From Dolomedes plantarius (lineage: Eukaryota > Arthropoda > Arachnida > Araneae > Dolomedidae), in contig OU015495.1 in the NCBI GenBank assembly GCA_907164885.2, positions 102,376,622 through 102,440,621 of the forward strand: a DNA stretch of 64,000 bases, given 5' to 3'. Shown in pieces: positions 14,720 to 26,346 of this stretch. Numbering within the stretch: position 1 is the first letter of the stretch; every line of letters begins with the position of its first letter. The translations under genes and the position numbers were made by a program. The notes below the pieces were generated by a model, which was not told the origin of the DNA, ran no database searches, and worked only from the letters and a program-made list of their open reading frames with translations.

Positions 14720-16146
14720 ATCCGGCGTTGCCCGGGATTTTAAGAATGTTTGTTAACCAAAATCAATTTAAAAACTAAACACAGTATAAATATCATAGAA
14801 TAAAAAGCATGTGAAATGTTATGCACATGAATAAAAAGAGAACCCAACATAAAAAACCATAAATTTACAATAATATCTTCAGAATTCAGCTAGATTTAGC
14901 GTTTCATCATTGGAGCAAAAAAACCCTGAAAAGTAAAGCATAAAATATATACATTTATAATAAACCACTAAAAGCTGAAAAGGAAAAATGTCAAATTGTC
15001 TTTAGGAAAGTAAAGCTGAAAAGTAAAAATGTCAAATTGTCGAATGTTTGTTAACCAAAATCAATTTAAAAACTAAATACAGTATAAATAACATAGAAAA
15101 GATTTAGCCTTTATCATTGGAGCAAAAATTCCTGAAAAGTAAAACATAAAATACATAAATTTATAATAAACCTACCAAAATCCATTAAAAAAATAAACAC
15201 AGTATAAATAACATAGAAAAAAAAGTATACGAAATGTTATACACATTAATAATATGAAAAATAAAATAAAATAAAAATAATAATTTTTAAAAATAATAAA
15301 ATAAAATAAAAATAATTAAAAAAAATAATAAATAAAAATAATAATAATAATAATTTAAAAAATAATAAAATAAAAGCTGAAACAAAAAAGCCTCCATAAA
15401 AAAGCTGAAAATACAGGTTTAGCAAAATCTGTACGATCCGTATTCGAACCCGCGTCATGTTGTATAGTAAATTAACGCTCTTACCGAATGCGCCACAATA
15501 ACATGCTGGTGTATTGTGTAAATAGGAGAATATTTGTATTAAAATTACTGGAAAGTTGCTATGGGTTGGTGAATATACATGTATTTATGAAGTAAGAGGA
15601 GTTTTAAGTTAGAAATAAGTTAGCAGGATAGAAGCTTAGTCTTTAACTCTTCAATAGACACAAAGACATAAGCGAGGGGGGTTGCAGTAGCGATTAAAAA
15701 TGATCTTGTGACACTTAGCGTGGTTGATTCGAATTTTCCATCGCGTGTGATAGTGTCAATATGCCGTTGGATCCGATTTATTTTAGAGTATAAAATCTGA
15801 CTTGAAAGATTATTATTTTCATTTATTATTCTGGTTTAATATATAACTTGAAACTTTTTGATTTTATTTATTTTTATCTTTTCGCTCGCTGTTTGCCAGC
15901 TAAGCCTAACGTGGACGCCATATTCAGAGTGGTGATTCCACAAAGTGTAACATCTTACATTTAGTTTCAAAATTTTTGATTTTTTATTAATTAAAAATCA
16001 ACGGTAATTAATTTCGATTTTTGAAGTTCTTCAGACCCTCGGCTGTTTTTAAAGACGCCTGTATGTAAAATTTCACGATCGTTGCTCCTAAACTGTGGAT
16101 TTCTATACAATTACAGAGATACAAACATTCATTTTTATATATTAGA
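14720..16146 (-). mobile_element. Helitron-like family A copy
   Basis: In minus orientation it begins TCTAATATATAAAAATG at 16146 and ends near the CCCGGCGTTGCCCGGG hairpin at 14722-14740. Its body matches the plus-oriented element at 23335-24563 over several hundred bases, including a patch about cagcgagcgaaaag. The CTAG end is lost at the left border. Confidence 0.5.
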
Positions 16147-16923
16147 CTAGGGGAATACCCATGCTTCGCTATGGAGTACATTCAAATTAAATAAAACGGT
16201 CAATGTATGCAATTAATGCCAACAAAAAATAATGTATTTATAATAAATACAATGGTCAATTTATGCGATTAATGCCAAAAATATATATCTCTTTCATAAA
16301 AAAATCGCAACGAATATTTTTATACACAAAAAAATATTGAAGTTAAATACAACGGTCAATGTATGCAACGGTCAATGTTTAATATCCATAAAACATACTA
16401 ATTTGAATAAAATTCTTAAAAAACTTCCATCTCAATTTGTCTAGTGGTTAAAATTTTTCTTTTACCGTATTTTAATATTTTTTGTCAATCTATTTCGCTG
16501 TTATGCACGTGACGCAAAATTAATTTAAAGTATCAGAAAAAGAAAAGAAACCACGTGATCAGTATTTAATAAATTAAATTCTAAAAATTAATATTTAAAA
16601 TTTTTCCAAAAATCAGAAAATGGAGGTAAAGATTCGAAAAATATTTCATTTTAAAGGAAATTTTATGATCTTTCTCGTGATATAAATTTTATAACCCTAA
16701 GTTTATTATTTTAAATGTAAACTTTAAAGAATGTTACAAAAAGAGCTTAAAAATTTAATTTAAAACAATCTAAGAATTTTTCAAAAATATTTCTTAGTGC
16801 ACCCCTACACTATAAGAAGAATCGCCATGCAAAATTTCAGCCCTTTAGGTCTAGCGGTTTGGTCTGTGCGTTATCTGTCAGTCAGTCAGTCAGTAAGTTA
16901 TAGAACTGTTTTATATATATAGA
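16147..16923 (-). mobile_element. Helitron-like family B copy, complete ends
   Basis: Plus-strand ends are A/CTAG at 16147 and GA at 16922-16923, i.e. TC...CTAG on the minus strand. It abuts the family A copy on its left and another family B copy on its right with no host DNA between. Confidence 0.6.
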
Positions 16924-17663
16924 CTAGCTGAAAACCCGCACTTCGCTACGGAGTACATTCAAATTAAATACAACGGTCAATGTATGCAATTAATGCCAAA
17001 ACTATGTATAAATATATTTATAATAAAATACAACGATCAATGTATGCAATTGATGTAAAAAAACGAAAAAATATATTTATAAAAAAAATCGTAACGCATA
17101 TTTTTAAGACAAAAATGATGAAGAAGAATATATTCAAATTAAATCCAATAGAACATACTAAAGAATATAGTACAGTTAAGATAGTACAATTTGAGGAACA
17201 TATCTTTTACTGTATTTTAATATTTTTTTGGATAATGTCCAATCGTCTGCCACATTATCAAGAAAAAAAATATTTTTTTTAAAAGAAATCACATGATCAA
17301 CATTTATTATATTAAATTCTAAAAATTAATCTTTAAAAATTCACCAAAAATCAGAAATTGAAGGTAAAGATTCGAAAAAGAATTCATTTTAAAGGAATTT
17401 TTATTATCTTTCTCGTGGTATAAACTTTAAAAACCTCAGATTATTATTTTAAATGCAAACTTAAAAAAGTTACAAAAACAGCTTAAAAATTTAATTTTAA
17501 AAAATCTAAGAAGAATTTTTAAAAAATCTTTCTTAGTGCACCCCTACACTATAAGAAGAATCTCCATGCAAAATTTCAGCCTTTAGGACCAGCGGTATGG
17601 TCTGTGCGCTGTATGTCAGTCAGTCAGTCAGTCAGTTACCGAACTGATTTATATATATATACA
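16924..17663 (-). mobile_element. Helitron-like family B copy next to exon 2
   Basis: It begins (plus strand) CTAGCTGAAAACCCGC directly after the GA end of the previous copy. It ends in a TATATATATACA run at 17663, where the expected GA is CA. The exon 2 acceptor AG is 41 bases further on. Confidence 0.55.
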
Positions 17664-17704
17664 TTATATTCCTTGGGGTCCAATTTTAAACTTCCCGCCC
17701 TCAG

Positions 17705-17954
17705 ATTCGTATGAAATGGAATGAAGATTATACCTCGAGGCTCAAAGAGAAATCTGCGGAAAGGTTCATTGAAGATGAGGTTCCTGTTACACCTTGCACT
17801 TGCAAAGATGGAACAACTCGAGACCCCAGTACTGAGGCTAAAATGGAGTGGCCGAGAAGAGGAGCTACCGGAACAAACACTTTGATTAGGGTTTTTGAAA
17901 CTCCGTCTGTTATGAATTTTCCGACGCCCATCGACAGGAGTATCCTTTACGAAG
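17705..17954 (+). CDS. Exon 2 of the SPMIP1/ATP6V1FNB-like gene
   Basis: The 250-bp exon follows a pyrimidine-rich tract and CAG (17702-17704) and ends at GAAG/GTAAGA (17954/17955). The frame is open from the acceptor and uses a balanced codon set unlike the surrounding AT-rich DNA. It starts I-R-M-K-W-N, carries a T-P-C-T-C pair of cysteines, then M-E-W-P-R-R-G, and ends with R-S-I-L-Y-E plus one base. Its acceptor lies only about 40 bp from the end of a Helitron-like insertion (16924-17663), so that element supplies or borders the branch-point region. The minus-strand frame over 17636-18067 is a shadow. Confidence 0.8.
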
Positions 17955-18061
17955 GTAAGATACGAAACGGAAAGTGTTTGAATTAGTATTAAAAAATATC
18001 TAGATGTCTTCTTCAAGCTGCATTCCTGTAAACTCATACATATCAAACATATTTTACGTGG

Positions 18062-18402
18062 GCTCAAGGTAACCTAGTGGTAGCGCGTCGGCTTTCGGGG
18101 CTGAGGGGGATCCGCTCGAATCCTGACAATAGCCATTAAATACCTCCGTATCTAGGACGGATATGGGTACGTTAAATCCGTAGACCGGAAAGTCTCTCTA
18201 TGAGGTCAGAGAGGGTGGGAGAGGGAACGATCCCCCCAGATGCCGATCCTGGGGTTGCTCAGTCCAACTTGAGGTGGGACCTGACTAAATTGGACTACGA
18301 CCCTTGTGGTGCCATTATAAACCGGAGATGCACCCGTAAGACAGCTAGCCTACGTGTACTTGGTCTGGAATAGTACCGGCCAGGGGCTATTAGAAACAAA
18401 AA
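18062..18402 (+). repeat. tRNA-derived SINE in intron 2
   Basis: The head carries a Pol III A box (TAACCTAGTGGTAGCGCG, near 18070) and B box (CCGCTCGAATCC, 18112-18123) at tRNA-like spacing. A conserved body follows with GTAGACCGGAAAGTC and GTGGTGCCATTATAAACCGG, and the tail ends GCTATTAGAAAC. A second copy, interrupted by other transposons, lies on the minus strand at 41465-44143. Confidence 0.75.
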
Positions 18403-18524
18403 CCACACGACAGATTTTACGTTTTACTGGTGTTTTAGTTAAATTTTATGTCAGAATTTGAAATCGGTTTCTTATATCCGAATTTATCTACGATATCTCT
18501 CGCTTGTTAAAGTTTCAAGAACAG

Positions 18525-19325
18525 ATTATTATTAAATACTTGAATAGGTAAAGCAAAGTTTAAGTGCAAATTTTCTTTTCTTTTTTGATTTTATGAAGGC
18601 TTTGTTGCATAACAAATGCTTAAATTCTAAAAAAAAAATTAAAATTCGTTGATGCTGCCAAGCAATTTTGTTACTTAATTTTTTTATTTATTTATTTTTT
18701 TTAAGGGATTTCTAAATTGTGACCATTCATGATTTTGATCTTTAGTTGCAGTTTGTTGAACTTTAATGTTAGGTTTAAAAAAATAAATTAAAAATAAAAA
18801 AACTCTTCATTGAGTAAATTCACATACTTTTGAAATAAATTTAAAAATTTGATGATACTTAATTGCAAAAAAAAACTGTAAAATTTAATAAACCTCACTT
18901 CAAGGTTTTAAATACGCAAGTGTTATTAATTAAATTATTATTAAATACATAAATAGTTAAAGCAAAGTTTAATTCTGCAAATTTTCTTTTATTTTGATTT
19001 TTTTAAAGCTTTGTTGCATAACAAATGTTTAAATTCTAAAAAAATGGAAGGCCAAGCAATTGTGTTACTTAACTTTTTTTGAAAACTGTGATTTCTAAAA
19101 TACGAAATTTCATGATTTTTTGTTCTTTAGTCGCAGTTTGTTGGAAATGTATGTTAGGTTAAAAAAAAACCTTCTTTGACTAAATTCACATACTTTTGGA
19201 ATAAATTTAAAAATTTGATGATACTTAATTGTAAAAAAAAACAAAAGACTCTAGACTAATAAACCTCACTTCAAGATTTTAAATACACATGTGTTATACC
19301 TAAGGTGTTATTAATTAAATTCATT
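18525..19325. repeat. Two-copy diverged tandem duplication, ~410-bp unit
   Basis: Unit 1 (about 18525-18934) and unit 2 (about 18935-19325) share ATTATTAAATAC, TAAAGCAAAGTTTAA, GCTTTGTTGCATAACAAATG and CTCACTTCAAG blocks in order. Many substitutions and indels separate them, so the duplication is old. Confidence 0.65.
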
Positions 19326-22066
19326 ATTTTTTGTAAAATGTATTTATTTATTCTCTGCTAAACGTCGCCAAGGTATCGCTACATTACTTTTTTTATTAGA
19401 AATTCTCGCACACTTCAAAAAGACAGAAACCCAAATCTCTGAAAGTTATAACAAAAGCACCGTAGTGCTCGTAAAAGATTTGATACCCTGGAAGTGCTTA
19501 TCGAACGTTACATGTAAGTCAGATCAATCATAAAAAATAAAATCATCCGAATTTCAGAAAAATGTGCAAAAATTTTATTTTCAGCTGTTGATGTCAAATG
19601 AAAACGTTTCTTGTCATAAATGAGATTATATAAAATCTTGAGATATCTCATCTTAATAACTTTTCTGAGCTGTAATCCTTGTTGAACTATTCTGTCAGTT
19701 TCCCAAATTATCAAATGTTTTAATGTAATGAAAAATAATATCTGTCTCTTTAATTCTAAAATTTTTATTAAAAATAGCAAAAAGCCACAACAGTACTGCC
19801 TTTGTAAGATTACAACATATCACAGAAATCTAGAGGAAAAGAATGATGTTTTGTCAAAATTTGGCCTTGGGTATTATTTAATTATATTTCATAGGGCATT
19901 CCTCATCGAGTTTTGATGAGAGATGGGCTGAAATTACATTCCATTGCTACCATCTTTAAGAGGAGTCTACTGTTCGTAGCAAAGATAACCAGCCAATTCA
20001 AGATAACCAGCCAAAATCATTGGCATCAAAGATATTCTTTGTTGCGTGCAAAGACGTTACTTCTAAAAATGATAAAAAAAAAATTCAGATTCTTTAATTA
20101 AACCGATTCTTTTAGTTCGAAATCACGATTCTGTTGACTTCTCAATCCAAATTATCTAAAAAAAAAATCTTCATTTTGATGCAAATTTCAGCTCAAATTC
20201 TTCATAGCTTGTAGAACAGGTGGGGAAAAGTGCACTCTTGAATGAAACAAAAAAAAATTCAGATAGTCTCTTCTAACGAAACTACCGCTGGTTATTAACA
20301 TAGAATTACTTATCGATGCTTACCTCTTTTGTATGTATGTATGTATTTATATATATATATGTACGTATGTATATATATACATATATGTATGTCAAAATTT
20401 TTACGCATCTTGGTACTTTTCCGTTTATCTTGTCCAAGCGATAGACTGGGTTTGGTGCGCTGCCAAAATTATAACTCGCGAAGATGGATGGACGGACAGT
20501 TTTAGCGTCTGAAATTTTCCTTTCCGCAGGACCGTTATGGAGGAACGTAATCCTACGTTAAAATAATTTTTATTACGAAACAAAGTTATATATTGTATCC
20601 CTATACACTTACATCTGACAATCTATCCAAAAGTTCAGAAAGTCATATATGTATCAGAAAGTTTTTATATAAATTTAAATGATTTTCCGTTTAAAAAAGA
20701 AAAGTGTTCAGGATCGTAATTTTTGATGAAATTTCCTTCTGTTCTATCTATACGAATTAAATTTATGAGAGCCGAAAACTAATAAGTATCAGAAATTTAA
20801 TTAATCGACGTAGGAAAATTAGAAAATATCACATATTTAATGAACATCCATTGGTTGTACCATTATACTTTCTTTTCATTTTTCGAAGATACAATGAAAT
20901 CAGATTTATCACTGACACAGAATTTCGCATTAAGCTAATTCCTCCCTGCATTTCGAGGTATTCGCTGCACGTGTTTTCCAGTCCATAAGTTGGATTTCAT
21001 GCTTTCGAGTGAGTTGGCGCTAAAATATTTATGGAGGTTTATTCTCGGATACAATCTTTCAATCTGTCATGCGCTCGCCTCCCTGGGGTGCTTTACAACG
21101 TGTGCATTTCCTGCAACAGAAGTTCTTTATTAGGTTGTAGTTGTGTGTTTGCATCTGATTATGGACATTAGACGTGTCAGCTACATTTGCCACGCGTTTT
21201 ACAACGGAATAGAAAAATGGACTTTGCCCGTTTCATGTTGCAAGTCAAGTCAGCGGCGTTTTACTTGGCAAAAATTTATGAGGATTCAGATCATTAGCGA
21301 TGGGGATTTCCGTAGAAAGACATAACATTACTGAAAGTTCTGCTGCAATTTCCCGAAAGTGGTTTATTTAGTAATAATCTTAATCAGCTTTACTTGTGAC
21401 AGGTATACGAAATTGAATGTCCAGACTTTTGAAATCTAACTTTTGACCACTGCCGTACCACATCCAGGTATGAAATGTAACTGCCCATTTCATGTTAACC
21501 AATACATATTAATTTCCTATTTTCAAGTAAATACGAATAAACAGGGTACTTTTAGGCAAGAACAGGATACATGAATATTTAAAAATCTGTCATAAATAAA
21601 ACCTTCTGGGTGTGTTTTGGAAAAAGAACAATATTTTTATGCATTGAAGTTCGATGTAAAAAAAAAAGCAGTTTTTACATCGAATTTCAGCATCATTCGA
21701 ATTTTTGGTTTACACGCAAGGTTATGGGAAATGTCAGACTAACGCCTGACATTCTTAATTAGGACAGATCGACTAAGTTAGGTTTGATCGACAGGATCAT
21801 TAATAAACTCACACTCTAAGCCCACACAGGTGGTGAGGTTTGAATGAGCTTTTAAAATGACCATTGCTAAGCGACACATCATTTAGAATAGTTAAGCAGA
21901 AGTCCGTTAGCGCAGGAAGGGAGACGAGGCAAGAATGGGAGAGCCTAGATGACGCAGCCAACAAAAGACTGTGAATATTTAACCTCAGAAAAAGGGTAGG
22001 CCGACAAAGGATGAAAAAGGTGACTCCCGGAAAGCGTGAAGAATAATACACGCGGTGCGGTAGAAC
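19326..22066. other. Intron 2 interior: no gene seen
   Basis: Mostly AT-rich. A short TATG/TA microsatellite lies at about 20333-20393. A GC-richer single-copy block lies at 20940-21330 with GCACGTG and CTCGCCTCCCTGGGG; it has short open frames but no recognisable domain or splice pattern. Confidence 0.4.
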
Positions 22067-22610
22067 GACATCAATTTACTTCATTTTGATCTTAAAAGAA
22101 AGATTGTAATCTGTAGATTTGTCAAAATTGGTTTTTGTAACCGCAATTTCTATTAATTAGAGATAATTTACAATTAAAAATTGATTTCTGCGTATGCTCA
22201 GTGGCATGTTTAAATCTGTCTTTAGAAGCTCACTGTTTCTGTGCATGCTCAATGATGATAAACACGTTTTAATGATAAACACGTTTAATCCGAGAAGTCT
22301 CTAGATCTCTCTGCTATTTTTATTTTTATGATAATTATGTTTGTGAAATATAAGATTAAACCTGATGGAAATTTTTATTTCGCGCTGTTTAATTAGCGAT
22401 AATTTACAATTTAAAAAAATTGCTTTCTGCGCATGCTCGGTGGCATTTTTAAATCTGGCTTTAGATACTCACTAAGCACGAGGCCGCTTAAACAAATTAA
22501 TTTGTTTCTGCGCATTGTTATGATTTTCAACATTTGGAAATGATTTGTTGAGTATAATTTGTGTATTAGTACATTTATTTACTATCTAGCCGTCATGTTT
22601 TGACTGGTAC
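22067..22610 (+). repeat. Dispersed repeat, copy 1 (partner at 55303-55825)
   Basis: About 540 bp aligns in the same order with 55303-55825. Both start ACATCAATTTA, end TGGTACCAAC/AGGTACCAAC, and carry several internal TGC(G/A)(C/T)ATGCTCA(G/A)TG motifs beside GATAATTTACAATT. No open frame is shared. Class unknown; probably a non-autonomous transposon. Confidence 0.65.
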
Positions 22611-22815
22611 CAACCAGTTAAGTATAAACATTAAGATATTAAATATAAACAAAGATATTAAATATAAACGTTAATTCAAACAAATTATTATAAAAATCCT
22701 CGTATTATAAAAATTCGTATATCGACTCCGTTATACGAATAGGAATAAATTATTCCAAAGGAAAAAAAAATAAAGAGGTATAAAATAAAATAATTAATCT
22801 TCTTTTTCCCTCCAG

Positions 22816-23006
22816 GCATCAGTCGAGACGGAAAAGGCAGAGCAGGGTACCTGAAGAGACGTTGGATGTCGGATCCCGAAGAGAGGTACCGCAGCCAAAT
22901 CTGCACGTCTTGGATGTGCGGCTGGAATCATGGGAAAGAAAATGAGCTGAGTTGCAGAAATGCTGACCATTGCAACATAAGGGATATCGCCTTTGGATTC
23001 GAGTGA
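22816..23006 (+). CDS. Exon 3 (terminal) of the SPMIP1/ATP6V1FNB-like gene
   Basis: The acceptor is a strong T/C tract ending in CCTCCAG (22815). The first two bases complete a glycine codon begun in exon 2 (G+GC). Sixty-two codons follow, beginning I-S-R-D-G-K-G-R-A-G-Y-L and ending A-F-G-F-E, then TGA at 23004-23006. The exon contains P-E-E-R-Y, T-S-W-M-C-G-W and a cysteine-containing tail. The phase match to exon 2, an independent prediction, is the best evidence that the three exons belong together. Confidence 0.78.
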
Positions 23007-23067
23007 TTCTTGTGATTTATCATTTTGGATTACTACGAGCCATTTCAAATGGTAGAAATGTAGCAAT

Positions 23068-23073
23068 AATAAA
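23068..23073 (+). terminator. Polyadenylation signal AATAAA of the three-exon gene
   Basis: This canonical AATAAA lies 62 bp after the TGA of exon 3. In DNA this AT-rich the hexamer alone is weak evidence, but its position is suitable for a short 3' UTR. Confidence 0.5.
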
Positions 23074-23213
23074 TGCAATAGTTATGCTAGAAAATACTTT
23101 TATGCACGAAGAACTTATTAATAATTCTAAGCAATCTATCCTTGTTATATAATAAAATTCATTTGGCTCCGCAATACTTCTAAAACTTTCCTTAAATGGA
23201 AAAAAAATTTTCA

Positions 23214-23214
23214 G

Positions 23215-23246
<32 letters not shown>

Positions 23247-23264
23247 TATATACATATATATAAG

Positions 23265-23334
<70 letters not shown>
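23214..23334. repeat. (TA)n microsatellite
   Basis: A TA tract broken by TACATATATATAAG units ends exactly where the Helitron-like element at 23335 begins. The frames it creates, rich in Y-I dipeptides, are artefacts. Confidence 0.9.
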
Positions 23335-23337
<3 letters not shown>

Positions 23338-24606
23338 TATATATATATATTTCTTCTGTCCGTGTGTATGTAACTGAACTCCTCCTAAACGACTGGACTG
23401 ATTTTTATGAAATTTTGTGTGTGCGATTAAGTTGATTCGAGAATGGTTTAGATTCACAATTTGATCCGATAGAAAATGTTTTTATATTTTTAATTAATTA
23501 ATAAAAATCCAACAATTTATAAGGGGGTGCGTCCGGTAAATGGAAACTGTTACAGTTTGTGGAATCACCCTTCTGGATAATGGCGTCCACGTTAGGTTTA
23601 GTTAGTAAACAGCGAGCGAAAAGATAAAAATAAAGAAAATCAAAAAGTTTCAAGTCATATATTAAACCAGAATAATAAATGAAAATAATAATCTTTGAAG
23701 TCAGATTTTATACTCTAAAATAGATCAGATCCAACGGCATATTGATATTCTCGACACGGGATGGAAAATTCGAATCAACCACGCTAAGTGACACGAGATC
23801 TTTTTTAATCGCTACTGCAGTCCCCCTCGCCTATATCTTTCTGCCTATTGAAGAGCTAAAGACTTAGATTCTATCTTGCTAACTTATTTCTGAGTAAAAA
23901 CTCCTCTGACATTTATAATCACCAGCCCACAACAACTTTCCAATAGCGAATATGTTTCACTTTACTCAGTAGAACGCCGTGTAATCGTGGCGCATTCAGA
24001 AGGTCGCCCATTCGGAAAGTAACGTGCTTTCAACCCGTGTTCGAATCTAGAGTTGTGTAACTTTTGCTAGACCTGTTATTTCAGCTTTTTTTTTTTAAAG
24101 GCTTTTTTATTTCAGCTTTTTTTTATAATTTTTTTAATTATTATTTTATTTTATTTTATTATTTTTTAATTTTAATTTTAATTTTATTTTATGATTTTTT
24201 AAAATTATTATTTTTATTTATTTTTATTTTTTTCAGCTTTTTTATGATGAAATACCGAATATAGCTGAAATCTGAGGAGTTTATTATGCATTTATACATT
24301 TTTAATTGGGTTTTCATATTATTAATATGTATAACATTTCGTATGGTTTTTTTCTATGTTATTTATACTGCGTTTAGTTTTTTAATGGATTTTTATAGGT
24401 TTATTATAAATTTATATATTTTATGTTTTACTTTTCAGAATTTTTTGCTCCAATGATAAAGGGTAAATCTTTTCTATGTTACTTATACTGTGTTTAGTTT
24501 TTACATTGATTTTGGTTAACAAATATTCTTAAAATTCCGGGCATCGCCGGGTACTTCAGCTAGAATTACAACGTTTGAACAGGACAACGTCTGTCGGGTC
24601 CGCTAG
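23335..24606 (+). mobile_element. Non-autonomous Helitron-like element, 1272 bp
   Basis: 5' end A/TCTTATATATATATATTTC and 3' end GTCGGGTCCGCTAG/T with GGAC...GTCC hairpin arms (24582-24601): TC start, CTAG end, A/T insertion context and no inverted repeats. The body matches the minus-strand family A copy in intron 1, including a second internal hairpin-CTAG end at 24535-24563. No replication protein is encoded. Confidence 0.6.
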
Positions 24607-24625
24607 TATATATATAAATATATAA

Positions 24626-24657
<32 letters not shown>

Positions 24658-24658
24658 C
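24607..24658. repeat. (TA)n(GT)n microsatellite
   Basis: A short TATAAATA tract is followed by about eleven GT units. Confidence 0.85.
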
Positions 24659-25681
24659 TCTAATATACCAACTCTAAAAAGCTCGGCTGGCTTAAGAAAA
24701 AGTTTTACTTCTTTACATTTTTGAATTTTCGTATCGAATCTGTTCTGTATTTGACTAGTTTTGTACAATTACATTAAATTTTCTACTTTAAATACTTTTT
24801 TTATAATTTTACTTCAATACCGTTGTGATATAAAACATTTACTTGAAACTTCGCAAATGTATACACATCTGAATAATTATTTAATTTACTGCTTTTGCCA
24901 TTATCATAAATTATTAGTTAGTCATACAGAAAAGATAGATGCACGGGTATAGTAGATAGCTTAGGAAATTTTTACAAAAGTGGAATGATTTATTTAAAAT
25001 TTTCATATTTAGTTGTGTAACAAACGGAAGTTGAGGGAATATACGGACAGGCAGGTTGAGAAGTGTTAGTCGTTCCAAGGCAATTTTTACTTTTAATATC
25101 TTGAAAAGTAAACGTTATCTCTTACGCATCTGGTTAATTATGTTCTACAAAACGGAGTGTTATGTAATATTCCAACAAAACTTACTTGAATATTTTTAAT
25201 GTACCTTTGTTACTCATATATATGTATGTATAGTATTTAATGTATTGATTAAAAAAAGATTTGATAGTCATGTGTGCTAATATTCCTATTTCTTTCAGAT
25301 TCATTTTATGCATTAACTCTGATGTCAATAATGAAAAATAACCTTATTTAATATTTTAATGATACTTTAACATAATTAAAGAACGTGTGATAGTCGGATG
25401 AAGGAGATGATCATTACAAATAAGTAAATGAAATTCCAGATATAGAAACAAAAAGATGAGTGAAATTACAGATGACTTTCTCTATACCATGCCAGATGTC
25501 GTTTGATGAATTGACTCATTTCAATCTTTTAAATTTAAAATTACTTCTTTAAGCTCGTAACAAAGGAATGGGACCGAATATAGTTAGAGCTTATATTTAA
25601 AAGTAGGTTTGTCTATATAGATGGCACTGCGCTGTCTGAAATTTTGAACACAACTCTCGCCGTTAGTGTTATCTTTTACAC
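24659..25681. other. Intergenic DNA, nothing recognised
   Basis: AT-rich sequence with short chance frames only. Confidence 0.4.
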
Positions 25682-26346
25682 CAGGGGTTCCCAACCTTTT
25701 CCCTACATCGACCCCTTTTAAAAGAATGATTTTCTTCATAGACCCCCCCCCTCACATTTTTCTCTATAATATACAGCATACAACATAATTATAATACTAA
25801 TAATTGCACATAAAACACTTAAAGATAACAATTCGACAAAGAATATCAACAAAAAATTAGATAAAGTGGTTCATTAGGTTTATGTTTTATTATTTTTGTA
25901 CTATTTTCATTTTTAATTTCACGAGTATAATCAAAATTTCAGAAACTCAGATTGTAGTCGCACAAATATCGCCAAGATAAAAACGAAAATGCATCTGATT
26001 GGTTGCATCGGTTGGACCCATGTGCTGTCTAAGGTCCAGGGGATTTCCCCAGTTCTGCCTAGTGATGGTACACAAATAAAAGCCGAAGGTGGCATTCGAG
26101 GCATATACAAAAGCGTCATGACATTCGATTTTAGATGCGCAGATCACTCCGCCCTATGCAAATCTGTATTTATACATATTAAAACGGATATTATTATTTA
26201 ATAATTGCATTCCTAAAAAATTAAATTAAATTTTAAAACAAAAAAATTATCATAGACCCCCAATAGACCCCTGGAATACTAAAGATCCTTTTTAAACTTC
26301 CATCGACCCTCCAAGGGGTCCACCTGGACCCTGTTAGGAATCCCTG
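25682..26346. mobile_element. Non-autonomous hAT-like element, 665 bp
   Basis: Ends CAGGGGTTCCCAACC (left) and ...TAGGAATCCCTG (right) are inverted and typical of hAT elements. Flanks TTTTACAC and TTTTACAA match at 7 of 8 positions as a target duplication. A central block (25950-26160) is richer in G+C, with overlapping open frames on both strands but no hAT domain. Confidence 0.7.

Larger units (their letters stand above)
12391..17663. mobile_element. Cluster of non-autonomous Helitron-like elements in intron 1
   Basis: At least five segments of two related families occur here. Their ends read TC(T)TATATATA at 5' and a GC-rich hairpin plus CTAG at 3', without inverted terminal repeats, and they sit between A and T; these are Helitron hallmarks. 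Family A (hairpin near CCCGGCGTTGCCCGGG) occurs at 12391-13526 and about 14720-16146 on the minus strand. Family B (TATATAAAACAG then a CTGA-rich run) occurs at 13527-about 14700 on the plus strand and at 16147-16923 and 16924-17663 on the minus strand. No Rep or helicase frame is present, so all are passive copies. Confidence 0.55.
10721..23006 (+). other. Three-exon host gene, SPMIP1/ATP6V1FNB-like (gene span)
   Basis: The gene assembles as join(10721..10792, 17705..17954, 22816..23006): 24 codons, 83 codons plus 1 nt, then 2 nt plus 62 codons and TGA, for 170 residues. Introns are 6912 and 4861 bp with GTAAGT/CAG and GTAAGA/CAG borders, and phases 0 and 1 match at both joins. The N-terminus has a W-x-x-x-I-x-K-E helix running into a basic K/R stretch. 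The C-terminus has an L-Y-E-G-I-S motif, a Y-L-K-R-R stretch and a T-S-W-x-x-G-W motif. This layout is what I remember of SPMIP1 (ATP6V1FNB), a protein inside axonemal microtubules of sperm, so a structural role in the sperm flagellum is inferred. No signal peptide or membrane segment is visible. The gene model is well supported by the sequence; the family name rests on memory only. Confidence 0.75.

Noticed and set aside
17705..17954. Adhesion-GPCR hormone-receptor motif (W-P-R-R-G) in exon 2
   Set aside because: Flanking cysteines do not fit that domain, and the three-exon product is short, without membrane segments.
17636..18067. 143-codon minus frame opposite exon 2
   Set aside because: The plus strand has matching splice phases and family-like motifs; the minus frame runs through the Helitron end and looks like a shadow.
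18068..18124. Possible tRNA gene (A and B boxes)
   Set aside because: No acceptor stem closes and the same head with the same body recurs elsewhere, so it is a SINE.
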